Positions 1 to 10,380 of a DNA stretch of 64,000 nt are shown here, in pieces (position 1 is the first letter of the stretch; every line of letters begins with the position of its first letter). The notes beneath the pieces were generated by a model. That model was not told the DNA's origin. It made no database searches and saw only the letters and a program-made list of their open reading frames with translations. Source of the stretch: Amorphophallus konjac. Its lineage: Eukaryota > Streptophyta > Magnoliopsida > Alismatales > Araceae. The stretch covers positions 328,483,829 to 328,547,828 of the forward strand of contig CM040125.1 of the NCBI GenBank assembly GCA_022559845.1. The letters are read 5' to 3'. The position numbers and the translations under genes are program-made.

Positions 1-73
1 ACCAACGGAAGGAACTTCCAGCAAGGATGAAAAGGATGAAGATCCACTAATTAAAACACTTCAATAACTGCAA

Positions 74-1688
74 GTGCAACACCCCGACTTGCCCAGTTTC
101 TCCACGTTCTTGAAAGATCACTCCGTTGAAAACATTATCGGTAATCTTGAAGATGGGGTAAGAACTAGATCGTCATTAAGGCAAGTGAAAGAAGAGGATT
201 TGATGGCCTTAATCTCTCAAGAGGAGCCAAAGGATGTACTGGAAGCTCTACAAAATGAATCCTAGATCTAGGCTATGCATGAAGAGCTGCACCAGTTTGA
301 AAGAAATGAGGTGTGGACTCTTGTGCCGCGTCCTCAGAATCAACCCGTAATAGGAACTCGTTGGGTTTTCAGAAATATGTTGAATGACATGGGAGTGGTT
401 GTTAGGAACAAGGCCCGACTTGTAGCCAAAGGGTATAGCCAGAAAATGGGTATTGATTTTGATGAGTCATTTGCCCCGGTTACTAGATTAGAAGCAGTCC
501 GGATTCTTTTGTCCTATGCTTACTCATCGAACTTCAAATTATTTCAAATTGATGTTAAATCTACTTTTTTAAATGGATACATCAAAGAGGATGTTTTTGT
601 AGAATAACCTCTAGGTTTTGAAAACTCAAAACATCCAAAACATGTGTATAAGTTGCAGAAAGTCGTGTACATATTGAAGCAAGCTCCAAGGGCATGGTAT
701 GAAAGGCACACCTCATTCCTGATTGAAAATGGGTTCAAAAGAGGTAAGGTTGAACAAACACTTTTCACGAGAAAATCATGTAAAGACATAGTAGTAGTTC
801 AAGTCTATGTTGATGATATAATCTTTAGAGCTACTAATAATGTTTTATGTGATGAGTTTGCACAGATAATGCAGGGCGAATTTGAGATGAGTCAAATGGG
901 GGAACTAACATTTTTTCTTGGGTTGCAGGTGAAGCAAACGTCTGAAGGCATTTTCATAAATCAAGCCAAGTACACTTTGGAGTTGTTAAAGAAATACGGG
1001 ATGGCAGAAGCAAAACCCATGTCAACTCCGATGGCCACAACTATGAAGTTAGACAAAGATGAAAATGGTAAAATAGTAGATCCCACACTGTTTCGAGATA
1101 TGATCGGATAACTACTTTACTTAATAGCATGCCGTCCTGACATTCAATATAGTGTATGTCTATGTGCTCATTTTCAGTCATGTCCTAAAGAATCTCATTT
1201 GTTGGTTGTTAAACGGATTTTTTCAATATTTAATTAGCACAATAGACTTCGACTTGTAGTTTTCGATCGGTAGCTCATTTGATTTGATTGCATATACCGA
1301 TGCGGATTATGCTGGATGTATTGTTGATCGTAAAACTACTAGTGGGTACTATCAGTTTCTTGGTCTAGTTTTACGGGCCTCCAAGAAACAACATTTAGTA
1401 TCTCTGTCAACGGTCGAGGCTGAATATGTAGCCGCCGGAAGTTGTGGATCCCAAGTACTTTGGATCAAAAATCAATTACTTGATTTGAATGTTGAAGTGC
1501 ATTCAGTTCCAATCTTGTGTGATAATACAAGTGCTATCAATCTATCCAAAAATCGAGTTCAACACTCGAGGACCAAACACATTCACATTCACCATCATTT
1601 TTTGAGATATCATGTAGGCAAGGGGGATTTTGAGTTAAAATTTGTTGACACACACAATCAACTGGCAGACATCTTCACAAACCCTTAA
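74..1688 (+). pseudogene. copia pol fragment: reverse transcriptase and RNase H
   Basis: This is the 3' half of a Ty1/copia polyprotein. The RT starts around 275 (EVWTLVPRP, then WVFRN and [10 protein letters not shown]), with the catalytic YVDD box at about 808-820 intact. The RNase H is at about 1284-1688 (YTDADYAGC, LSTVEAEYVA, ADIFTNP). Integrase, protease and gag would lie left of the window. In-frame stops occur near 263, 605 and 1109, and 1110-1283 is degraded, so it cannot make a full product. The family match (Sirevirus-type RT and RNase H) is clear; the reading frames come directly from the sequence. Confidence 0.9.
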
Positions 1689-1881
1689 ATTAGGAGCAAT
1701 TCAACAAAATCAGAAGAGAACTTGACATGTGCAAGGGTGAGAGCATACATACCTAGCTCTGCACTAGGATGAGTGTTGCATTTACATAAAAAGTCATAAG
1801 CATGAAGGGTAGATTATGTGAAGTGCATGCATACGTTGTGTGTATTTTTATTTTTGTGCATGATATCATCTTATATGCGTG

Positions 1882-1884
<3 letters not shown>

Positions 1885-1952
<68 letters not shown>

Positions 1953-1961
1953 ATATATATA
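1885..1961. repeat. (TA)n microsatellite
   Basis: A nearly pure TA dinucleotide run lies in the spacer between the copia RNase H and the first PPT-like tract. No coding content is seen in 1689-2535 apart from this run and the motifs listed separately. Confidence 0.95.
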
Positions 1962-2044
1962 CATCCTTCTTTCAAAAATTTCTAAGATCAAATACTCCTT
2001 GATAAATAAATGTGGACTAGTGACCTAGGGATTCTAGGCAGTCA

Positions 2045-2056
2045 CTGAGGGGGAGG
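2045..2056 (+). promoter_or_regulatory. PPT-like purine tract 1 after pol
   Basis: CTGAGGGGGAGG lies about 350 bp after the pol stop and far upstream of the LTR. Sireviruses are known to carry several polypurine-tract-like sequences downstream of the integrase-RT region. This is the first of three here (others at 4092 and 4471). Function is inferred from family knowledge. Confidence 0.5.
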
Positions 2057-2142
2057 TTCAGAAAAATTGCTTAAGTCAATTCGTGTCAGAGGTCAATCTC
2101 ACTCCTTTTCCTCCTAAAGCAAAAAAAAAAAAACAGGGGGGG

Positions 2143-2178
2143 GGTCGACCAGTTCGGTCGACCTTCCATCGGTCGACC
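2143..2178. repeat. Cluster of GGTCGACC palindromes
   Basis: Three copies of the 8-bp palindrome GGTCGACC lie within 36 bp (2143, 2156, 2171). The same palindrome or its GGTCGATC variant recurs several times in this element's LTR (4755-4925). Sirevirus LTRs are known for clustered palindromes. Whether these bind a factor is unknown. Confidence 0.7.
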
Positions 2179-2535
2179 GAAACCGGCAAACTAGGCCGGC
2201 CGACCCGCGTCCGAACCCTCTTTTAAGAGGGTTCTCACCTTCATTCTCTCATTCTTTCTTCTCCCAACTTCCTCCTAACATCTCCTCAAACCGTAAAACA
2301 CTCCACCTCTCCATTTCACACACACAAAAAAACCTTCTTACTTCCATCTGCACAAGATTCGGCCAGTTTGTCAACATTTCGGAAGAAATCTCCGGAGTAA
2401 CTTGTGCGGCTCCAACTCTCCTTCTTCGGCTTCCAGGTTGTGGGAAAATTTTGTCCACCACTGTAGGTGTGTCTCTCTACTCCCAGGGAAGAGATCAGTC
2501 CATTCATAGGTATCTACAGCGGTTTTCTTGTCTAG

Positions 2536-4019
2536 ATGGCATCTAGAAGAAGCTCTCGGCGTCTCACCCAGGGGGAGTCTAGCACCAGAAGAAATGAGGG
2601 CCAAGCCCCATCACCACAGCGGGCAGCCCCACCTCCATGGGCACCGCCGATGCAACCATGGCCCATTCTTGACCCTCGTCTGGTAGACTTCGACGAGATG
2701 CATAAGTACTTTCCAGATTTGAGTGCTATTTTTGAAGTTCAGAATGTTTGGATAGATTTTATGACAAGGTACACCAAATACTATCCCAACCTTGTTCAAT
2801 AGTTCTACGATAATCTCACCATGAGAAATGAGCATCTGTCCACTATGGTCAAAGGAGTTCAGATTCATATTGATTCAGATTTATTTGCACGGGCTCTAGG
2901 AGTTTCGGCTAGGGGTGCCGATATGCTTTTTGGTCATGGCCTCATTAAGGACACTTTTATCCTCGTGACCTGCAGCGAATACATGCATGGAGTCAGCAAT
3001 CTGATCACACTGAATTCTAACTATTTCCCTCCACTGCAGTGTATTTTGCATCACATGTTTACTACTATTATCTACCCAAAAGTAGGAAGCCGTAATGAGG
3101 TCACAGAAGTACATAGATTTCTGTTTTATCTTGTGATAACTGGAGTGACTATCAATATCGATCATCTTATGACGGATTTGATTGGCTCATGCCATACACA
3201 AATGAGAAGATCTATGCCCTATGCATCCCAACTGACTGGAGTATTTATTCATGCTAGAATCCAATTGGCTGATGAGGTATTTATTGAAGTGCGATAGTGT
3301 GATGTGTATAACAAACACAAGATGTCCACATATTTTGGATATTATTGGGGTCGGGATGGAGAGTTGAAAAGAGATGTAAGAATGTATGGAGAAGACTCTA
3401 AAAATGAGGAAGCCGAAGAGCAACAACAACAAGAGGTTCAAGCACCACTCCCACCTCTAGCTCAGCCTGAGGAGCAGTTACCTTCTCCTCCACATGTAGA
3501 TCTAGACTTGTCGCCACCTCCACAGTTTCACCATGGGGAGTCCTCTGCTCAGGGTGCTAGACAACCCTCTTGGGCAGACTATGAGGTTTTTGATATGCGT
3601 CTTTCAGGCTTATAATCTAGTATGGAAACCTTTGGGGGGCAGATTTCTGACCTTGGGAGTCGTTTTGACCCATCCTTTGGCTGGCTCGACTCATCTTTTG
3701 GCTAGCTTGACACTTTCATGGACACAATGACTGGTCGGATGGATACCTTCTCCCACGCCTTGGATAGCCTCTCTATCCACATGGCCACTCTCACCTCGGG
3801 CTACGAGGATACCCACCAGGCCATCCGGATCACCAACCAGACACTTCTCACATTGATCATCAATTGGCGCATCAGGATTCTCTTCTGCACTCTTTTGAGA
3901 GCCATCTTCCTCCTCCTCCACCTCCACCTCCTGCTACTGATGATGATGCCTCCGAGGGTGAGGAGGATGCTTCTGATGATGATGATGACGATGGGACTTC
4001 GGATCACCCTGCTCAGTAG
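2536..4019 (+). pseudogene. Env-position ORF of Sirevirus, putative plant transposon protein domain
   Basis: One reading frame runs from ATG 2536 to the stop at 4017-4019, broken by stops near 2800, 3295, 3613 and 3712 and by one frameshift near 3860. The N-terminus is a basic, Ser/Pro-rich segment. About residues 55-280 resemble the domain annotated in many plant genomes as 'putative plant transposon protein' (LFARALGV, VGSRNEV, ASQLTGVF). Next comes a Pro/Gln/Glu-rich linker, then a heptad-like region rich in MDT/LDS repeats (3616-3850) that could form a coiled coil. The tail is very acidic and Asp-rich. It occupies the position of the envelope-like gene of Sireviruses. I see no convincing signal peptide or membrane segment, so an envelope role is not supported. 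Confidence 0.65.
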
Positions 4020-4091
4020 CTGTTCTTAAATCCCCAAGTGTCCCTTTTTCGTCCACTGCTCTTGTATCCCCCTCCCTCTTTTGATGATGCC

Positions 4092-4102
4092 AAAGGGGGA
4101 GA
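4092..4102 (+). promoter_or_regulatory. PPT-like purine tract 2
   Basis: AAAGGGGGAGA follows GATGATGCC just after the env-position ORF. It closely resembles the true PPT at 4471 and is a second internal copy, as described for Sirevirus genomes. Confidence 0.55.
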
Positions 4103-4470
4103 AGTAGCTAGTTAGGCCTATATATGTTATGCTTAATGTATGTCTGCATGTGTGTTTCCCATTTGGCATTTGCATTCCATATGTGAGTCTTGCATCCATG
4201 AGTCTAAGAGTCATCTTCCCTCTAGTCAGTCTAGTCACTTCGTGTCCATCTTTGTGGCAATGTCAATGTAATATGTAATATGAACTTCAATGAATGAAAT
4301 GCACTTGGTATTGGCACACATATTGGTCTTATTTCCTTTCAAACAAATTGGGCGCATATGGATGAATGAAATGGATATAATTTGTTTGACGGATTATTTT
4401 TTGATTATTATCCTTAATTCATTCTAACGACACCTTATTGTACTTCCTTTCTAGAGTTTTGTCATTATCA

Positions 4471-4483
4471 AAAAGGGGGAGAT
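4471..4483 (+). promoter_or_regulatory. Polypurine tract before the Sirevirus 3' LTR
   Basis: AAAAGGGGGAGAT lies directly before the LTR start TGTTGAG at 4484. This is the expected priming site for plus-strand DNA synthesis. The region 4103-4470 between the PPTs shows no coding content. Confidence 0.8.
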
Positions 4484-5130
4484 TGTTGAGTCACTCTAGG
4501 TGATTTTGATGATAACAAAACCCTGGACTTAGTCTCCGTCTCGTGCCGTGTCGAGGTGATCAAGAGCAAGCCTTGAATGTGTTTAAGGCCATTTTGTGTA
4601 ATGGTAAAAGCTCAAATGTTTTAAGGCTTCCAAATGCATAAACTAAGCTAATTCAAACCCAAACACAAATGGATCAAATGATAATATAAAGTTCTTGTCT
4701 TATGGATATTTTTCATTGGGCTAACAATCCATTTTTGCAGGTTTTCCAGAGTTCGGTCGATCAATGGGCATGGTTCGGTCGACCAATTTTTCCAGGGATC
4801 AGAACTCTATAAAAGTTACAGAGTTCGGTCGACCGATTAAGGATTTTGGTCGATCAAAATAACCAGGGATAAAATTTACAGGTTTCTCAGAGTTCGGTCG
4901 ATCGACCGAAGAATTCTGTCGATCGAACCCCTCGAGGCAGCAATTGTTGACTTTTTAATTCTTCAACGTGGGAAGCCCTTTCCTTTAGTTTCTTTAATCC
5001 TAAAGCGACCAGACATGCCATAATTTGTGGATCTGTGTTTTGGCATGTCCCTTAACCACCCAAGTTGTATAAAAATATCTCTTTAGGGCAAGAAACCCTA
5101 ATCACTAAAAGAGAAATCAAGGGGGCTACC
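4484..5130 (+). repeat. Sirevirus 3' LTR, left part
   Basis: Starts TGTTGAGTCACTC and carries the GATGATAACAAA motif common at Sirevirus LTR starts. It holds a run of GGTCGACC/GGTCGATC palindromes (4755, 4776, 4827, 4848, 4896). A likely TATA box is TGTATAAAAATA at 5066-5077. It is cut at 5130 by the Tat element, whose left TSD copy CTACC is 5126-5130. The sequence resumes after 23576. Confidence 0.85.
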
Positions 5131-6242
5131 TATAGATGCCTAATTTCGGACATCCCGCGGATCCCCAATTGACTTTCATGTGAATGACGCTTAATTGTTG
5201 CACTCGTTTTACCGGTGTTTGAGTTTTAAAGTCCATCCCATAGCCTTAAGCTATTGGGCCTCGTCCATTTAGGGGCCCAAGAATCAAGGTCTAGGCGGCC
5301 AAGGTGCTGGCCGCTCCTCACTCCTGGGCGACCAGGGGGATGGCCGCCCTGGTCTGCTAGGCGACCAGCCTCCTGGCCACCCTCCTTTGCAAGGTGGCCA
5401 ACGACTTGGCTGCCTTCCCCTAGTTTACTTGGTCAGAGAACGTGGCCCTGCTCGTGGCCACATCCTCTCCCCCATTCTGCACGATTTCCACCCACGTTCT
5501 GTAACTTCTAGCTCGTGGAACAAAACTCTGACCACCTCCGGTGTAAGAGAAAAAAGGAAGGGTGGACATTCAGAGAAAGGAGAAGAGGATTTTGGAAGTT
5601 GGCGCACGGGGAGGAGAATGGAGCCTTGGCGGAGGAGAACTCACGGAACTTCATCCCGGAGGCTACTTCCTCTTCCTTTGACCTGGTCTGAACTTCACAT
5701 TCTCTACTTTCCTACTTCCTACTTGCATTATGGCTTCCAGGTAAGTTCATAGTACTGCATGTAGTGTTTCCTAGTCCCCAACTTAGAAGGTTTCTCCCAA
5801 AAAAACAAAGGGGAGGTGGATGGTCGAAAGTCTCGGCCATCCTTCCTTCCCACCACCCCCAGGTACCTTTGCCACCATCGTTCTCATGTTTTTTCCGTTT
5901 GTTAGGATATATACTGTACTATAAGTTTCGCTAATGGCCTTCTTTTTTATTTTCTTTTGAGCTACGTTGTAGGACTTCAGCAAAAGGACAAGCAGGGCAC
6001 CTTGCCCTTGGCCGGCCGAGGACGAGGAAGAAGGGAACCCATGTCTCTTCATCTTGAACATCTCCTCGCGATCATCACCCTACGAGGTTCAGGTAAAATG
6101 ACCTCTGGCGATCATGTTCTGACTCTTTTGTTCCTCTGTAGGTACCATCGCACGGAGATATCTCATCCCCAAAACGTCAAATAAGCCCGCATTCCCAATC
6201 AATCTGATCCAACACACAAACATCCATCTCCGGGCGCCTACA
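5131..6242 (+). repeat. Tat element 5' LTR
   Basis: Runs from TATAGATGCC (TG changed to TA at the tip; the 3' copy has TGTAGATGCC) to GGGCGCCTACA. It contains GC-rich hairpin units at 5290-5420 (GCGACCAG / CTGGCC arms) that recur in the leader and around the antisense genes. A strong splice-donor match (CCAG then GTAAGTTC, 5741) and acceptor (TTGTAG, ending 5972) suggest a possible leader intron. I could not identify a clear TATA box. Confidence 0.9.
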
Positions 6243-6249
6243 AGCGAAG

Positions 6250-6267
6250 TGGCGATCACGGTGGGAC
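6250..6267 (+). other. Primer binding site of the Tat element
   Basis: TGGCGATCACGGTGGGAC starts 7 bp after the LTR end. TGG pairs with the CCA tail of a tRNA. Nearly the same sequence (one change) is at 49550 in the non-autonomous Tat-like element. I do not assign the tRNA species. Confidence 0.75.
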
Positions 6268-6379
6268 CTTCTAGTGCCTACTGTAAGTCCCTCATGCTTG
6301 AAGTCAAGGTTTAGTGCAATCATGCTTGTACATTAGTTCAATTTCTGTAGCTCTATTTTTAGTTTTCTGAAACTCGAAC

Positions 6380-6612
6380 AGAAGGAGGCCAGACTCCTGC
6401 CACCTAGTTCCCTGGGCGACCAACCCAGTGGCCACCTAGACTACCTCTTGGGTGACCAGTACTCTGGCCGCCCTGGGCTTCAGGCATCCATCGCCCTAGC
6501 TGCCCTCCTCCCTGCTAGAAGGCTAGTACTCTGGCCGCCTTCTCCACTGGGCGACAGTTGACCTGGCCGCCCAGATCTGTGGGCAACCAACACTTTGGCC
6601 GCCCTCTGCCTT
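6380..6612. repeat. Hairpin-unit cluster in the Tat leader
   Basis: Several units of the form GGGCGACCA(G) with a short spacer and CTGGCCGCC(C), whose two arms are near reverse complements. They lie in the untranslated leader (6268-7146), which is otherwise noncoding. The same unit occurs in both LTRs and at three places around the antisense genes, but not in coding exons. Confidence 0.75.
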
Positions 6613-7146
6613 GTCCATGTTTCTTCCCCGTAGCAGTGTTATATGTGTTCTAGACCTGTTCTTCCTTTCTTAATTTGTTTGTTTGTGCATTGTGTGGTTA
6701 ACTTCTGTAGGTTAATCTACGGGTTTGGGTTTAGGAAGAGCCGGCACCACCCCTTTTAGGAAACCTTCTCGTTGGTATTAGACCCTTCACCTGGGGATTC
6801 CTACTCGGGTGTAATCGGTTCAGTCCATTCGGGAACCTCCGTGAGTCCTCACGAACCGTGGATTCCCACACGGTCACCAGGCAGGTTGTACCATGGAAGT
6901 CCTATTAGTCACCTTGGGCTGAGTGAAGTTTCTGCTAGGCTCCCGGAGTTCATCTCACCACACCCTTAGTTTCCCTTCTCTCCTCCGAGTGAACCAAAAT
7001 GAAAAGGGAAAAAAAAGAAGAAAGTGGAAAGAAAAAAAAATTTGGGACGTTGTTTGTGCCTATACTTGGTTGTGTTTGGAAAACATTCCTTCCCCCCCTA
7101 AACATTTCATTTTCTTTATTCTAAACCAACTGATAATTGGTTTAGG

Positions 7147-8793
7147 ATGGAGAAGGTTTATTCAAATCAAGGTTTTGAGGAGGAATTTCCTCCCCAATTC
7201 GATTCCGGAATTAGGGGCAATCCTCTATTTCAAATAGAGGATAATGGTTTGGATGCCTTCATAGGCATGTTTTCGGCCACACCAAATGAGGCCGCCCACA
7301 CCGATTCGGCTTTGTCTTCTCCGAGCGACCATGGTCGTGGTAGCCCGCGGGCTCCTACATTATCTCCGCACGAAGATCAGGAGTTGATTAGCATGCTTTC
7401 CCGTTATTCCCCTGTAGATTTAGCCATGATGGCCTCCGTGGGAAGGCTCCGGCCGTCCCACACTTATCTCCACATGTCACACCTTCCCATGCTCAAATTC
7501 CTTTCCAAGGGTCTGCGAGCCGACCCATTCCTGAAACTCTGATCCAGTTCAGTTATCCAACACCTCCACAAAGGGTTCCTTCACCCCCAACTCCACCAAT
7601 CATGGGTACCCCTTTGAAAGGGATGGACCCCTCACTCCGGCAGGAGATCCAAAGCTACATTCGGCAAGCGGTGGCGGAAAGTACGCCTAATTCACGTCCC
7701 CACTCGCTAGCCCAATATTGCAAGCTTCCTAATGCTTATTCCCACCTGGATTTAAGGCTCCTAAGTATAGGAGGTATGATGGTACCACTGACCCTCACCA
7801 CCACCTTTCAGGTTTCCTTATGGACTCCCACCAATGGCTACACGATAGAGTCTTGCTGGTCCATCTCTTTCAAAAATCCCTCGAGGGCGAGGCCCTACGT
7901 TGGTTTGCCTCCTTGCCAGCCATTGATCTTATCAATTTTGATATAGTCTCCGAGTGATTCCTCGCTCACTTTGGTCACATGTCATCCATTTCCCCCACTT
8001 TGTTTGACCTAGTCATGGAGAAAATGAAGCCCGACGAGGACTTCATCAGCTTTGCAAACCGATGGAGGCTTATGGCTGCTAGGACGGAGGTTCCCATTCC
8101 CGAATCCCACGCTGTCACCATGCTGGTGAACAATGCCACCCCTCAGCTTAGGGCCATTCTAATGCTTAGTGAACTCCACACCTTTCACCAACTCTACAAC
8201 CGAGCTCGGATAGTCCAAGCCCAGGTAAAGGATTCCACCTTGCCTCCTTTCTTCGAGCCTCGCACCAAGGGTAGAAAGGCCCCAGTTGTCCCCACCACCG
8301 AGGGTGTCACCGTGAATGAGCAGGTCAATGCATTTGGCCAGTTCTTTAAGTCCAACAACCGCCAGGTCTCCCAGCCTACTGCTAACCAGGGGCAAGGTAA
8401 TCCCAAGCCTTATTCCAATGTCCCTCCACCTCAAAGCTACGGTCCCCCTAGGCCAAAAGGGCTACTTATCCTCCATTGCCTGAAACTCTAGGTGACATTT
8501 TCTTTGCCCTTATGTCCTCGGATTCAATTCAGCTTCCTCCTCAGCGGGATTGGGTTCATCCAAATGTCGACACTTCTAGGTATTGTCCATATCACCGAGC
8601 TCCCGGGCATGACATATTCAATTGCTTCCAATTCCAGGATTGGGTATATGATATGAATGATGAGGGGAGAATTAATTGGGCTGATGTGAAGCTAGCTATT
8701 GCCAACCTCAAAAAACCCAACAAGGACCTAGGCATAGTGCATAACCCACTGCCAACTCATCAACCAACAAAAGATCCCTCCACTTCAAGGTAG
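7147..8793 (+). pseudogene. gag of the Tat element
   Basis: Structural polyprotein from ATG 7147. About 7600-8490 matches the plant retrotransposon gag core (EEDFISFANRW-type region read here as DEDFISFANRW; AVTMLVNNA; ELHTFHQLYNRA). About 8580-8680 holds a zinc-finger-like CPYHRAPGHDIFNC segment typical of Tat gag. Frameshifts near 7450-7600 and 7740-7990, a stop near 7945, and a shift near 8465 break it. The product would assemble the virus-like particle in the cytoplasm. It is preceded by a long leader. Confidence 0.82.
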
Positions 8794-10380
8794 CATGAGC
8801 GGGTAAACACGGTAATCGGAATGGAACCATGAGTTCTCATAAGGACTCAGATGTGGGGCATAGAAAGATTCCCAGGCTGGTACGGGAAGATGGAAGTAGA
8901 AGCCAATGAACCCTGGGTAGATGTTAATATGTTCACTCAATCCCGAAACCTGGTCTCACCACCTAGTCAATCTCCAAATGCTACCCAAAAACCTCTCACC
9001 TTAATCAACCCTCCTAAAATGCCATGTTAACAGCCCTATGTTTCTCTACAAGCTTAGTCGGTGCAGGAGCGCCCCTTGGTCCTCCTAAAGCCACCTCAAC
9101 CAAAATCGGTCCCTCCTCCTTTCTCTATAGAATCTGGAGACAATTCAGCCTTTCTCTCATGCATATTTGGATCTCCAGCTCCCTTACAGCTCATTCGCCC
9201 AAAGCCTTTGGAACAGAATGACCCGAAGGAAGCTTCAGTCAATGTCACTCTCCGGAACTGCATCATTCCCCCATCCCAAAGGCAATCTTAGCGGGATGGG
9301 GTTAATTCTCAAGGCCCTCCCGTGGAGTATGACATTCTCTAGCATTTGGATAGAACCCTCGCTAAGGTTTCCATCCTGGAGCTTCTTAGAAAATCTCCAT
9401 CACACCAAGCCACTCTACTTCAATTCCTCTAGAAAATCATGGTCAATGAGGACCTCCCAGCAAGTGGCGTGACCGAGGCTATCATGGCTCTTACATGCGG
9501 ACCATCCATCTCTTTTTCTGATAAGGACCTTGCTTTGTCAGAAAGCAGGTCACTCCCGTTGTGCCTCACCATTACACTCAACGGAGTTAAAGTTGACTCC
9601 GCCCTCATAGACACGAGAGCGTCCATCAATGTCTGCCCCCTGAAAACCATCAAGAAGATTTGCCTCCAGGAGGAAAACTTAGAAGTGGTATGCACCACTA
9701 TTTCAACTTACGATAATTCAAAAAGGTGTGCAAAAGGGAAGGTGACCCTCCAACTTGGTTTAGGACCGACGGTTATGACATCATAATTCTTTGTCCTGGA
9801 TGTCGATCCTGCATATAAGGCCATCCTAGGACGGCCTTGGATTGAGCAAACCCTTGGAATTCCATCAACAGCCCACCAGTGCTTTAAGTTCCCTTACAAT
9901 GGTAGGGTGATTAAGATCAAGAGTATCCCGTTAGTGGAAACTCTCAATGCCATCACTTCCGAACAGATCCCCTTTATGACCATTCCCGATAAGGGCAAGA
10001 AACATGTCCTCTCTATGGAAGGCGTGGTAGGACTTTCCGCTTTAGGTCCACCCGATTCCCCTTTCCTTCCTCGGCCAATCACACATTTCAACATCCCTCC
10101 TGGTAAAGGATGGGAAATCATGGCCAGGATGGGCTTCACCATGGGTAGAAGCCTAGGTCAGCTGGAACAAGGACCCACGCATAGAAGAAAACTTCAGGTT
10201 GCTAAAGGTCATGCAGGTTTGGGTTACTCTTCGGAAGAACCATCTAAGGCATCTCTAGGCAAAGATTTGGTGTACGGTCGCTTTGTCATAGGGCCGATTC
10301 AGCCAGGAACTTGGCAGGAGCCGAGAGAAAAGTTTGAAGTCATCCAAAGAAAAGAAATTCCACCCGATTCAACACTCTAG
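8794..10380 (+). pseudogene. Tat protease region with G-patch domain
   Basis: Three parts can be read. About 9060-9430 is a degraded gag-to-protease linker (VEYDIL, SILELLRKSP). About 9439-9900 is an aspartic protease: the active site reads DTRAS, with Arg in place of the usual Gly of D-T-G, and the downstream ILGRPWIEQ motif is present. About 10075-10240 is a G-patch (PPGKGWEIMARMGFTMG, SLGQ, GHAGLGY), an RNA-binding Gly-rich module known in some retroelement polyproteins next to the protease. Stops near 9784 and 10378 and frame changes show it is inactive. Confidence 0.78.

Noticed and set aside
3718..4029. Leu/Met-rich possible membrane segments at the end of the Sirevirus env-position frame
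   Set aside because: They arise from reading CT- and GATGAT-rich DNA out of frame after an indel near 3860. The alternative frame gives a Pro run and an Asp/Glu tail ending at 4019, which fits the family better.
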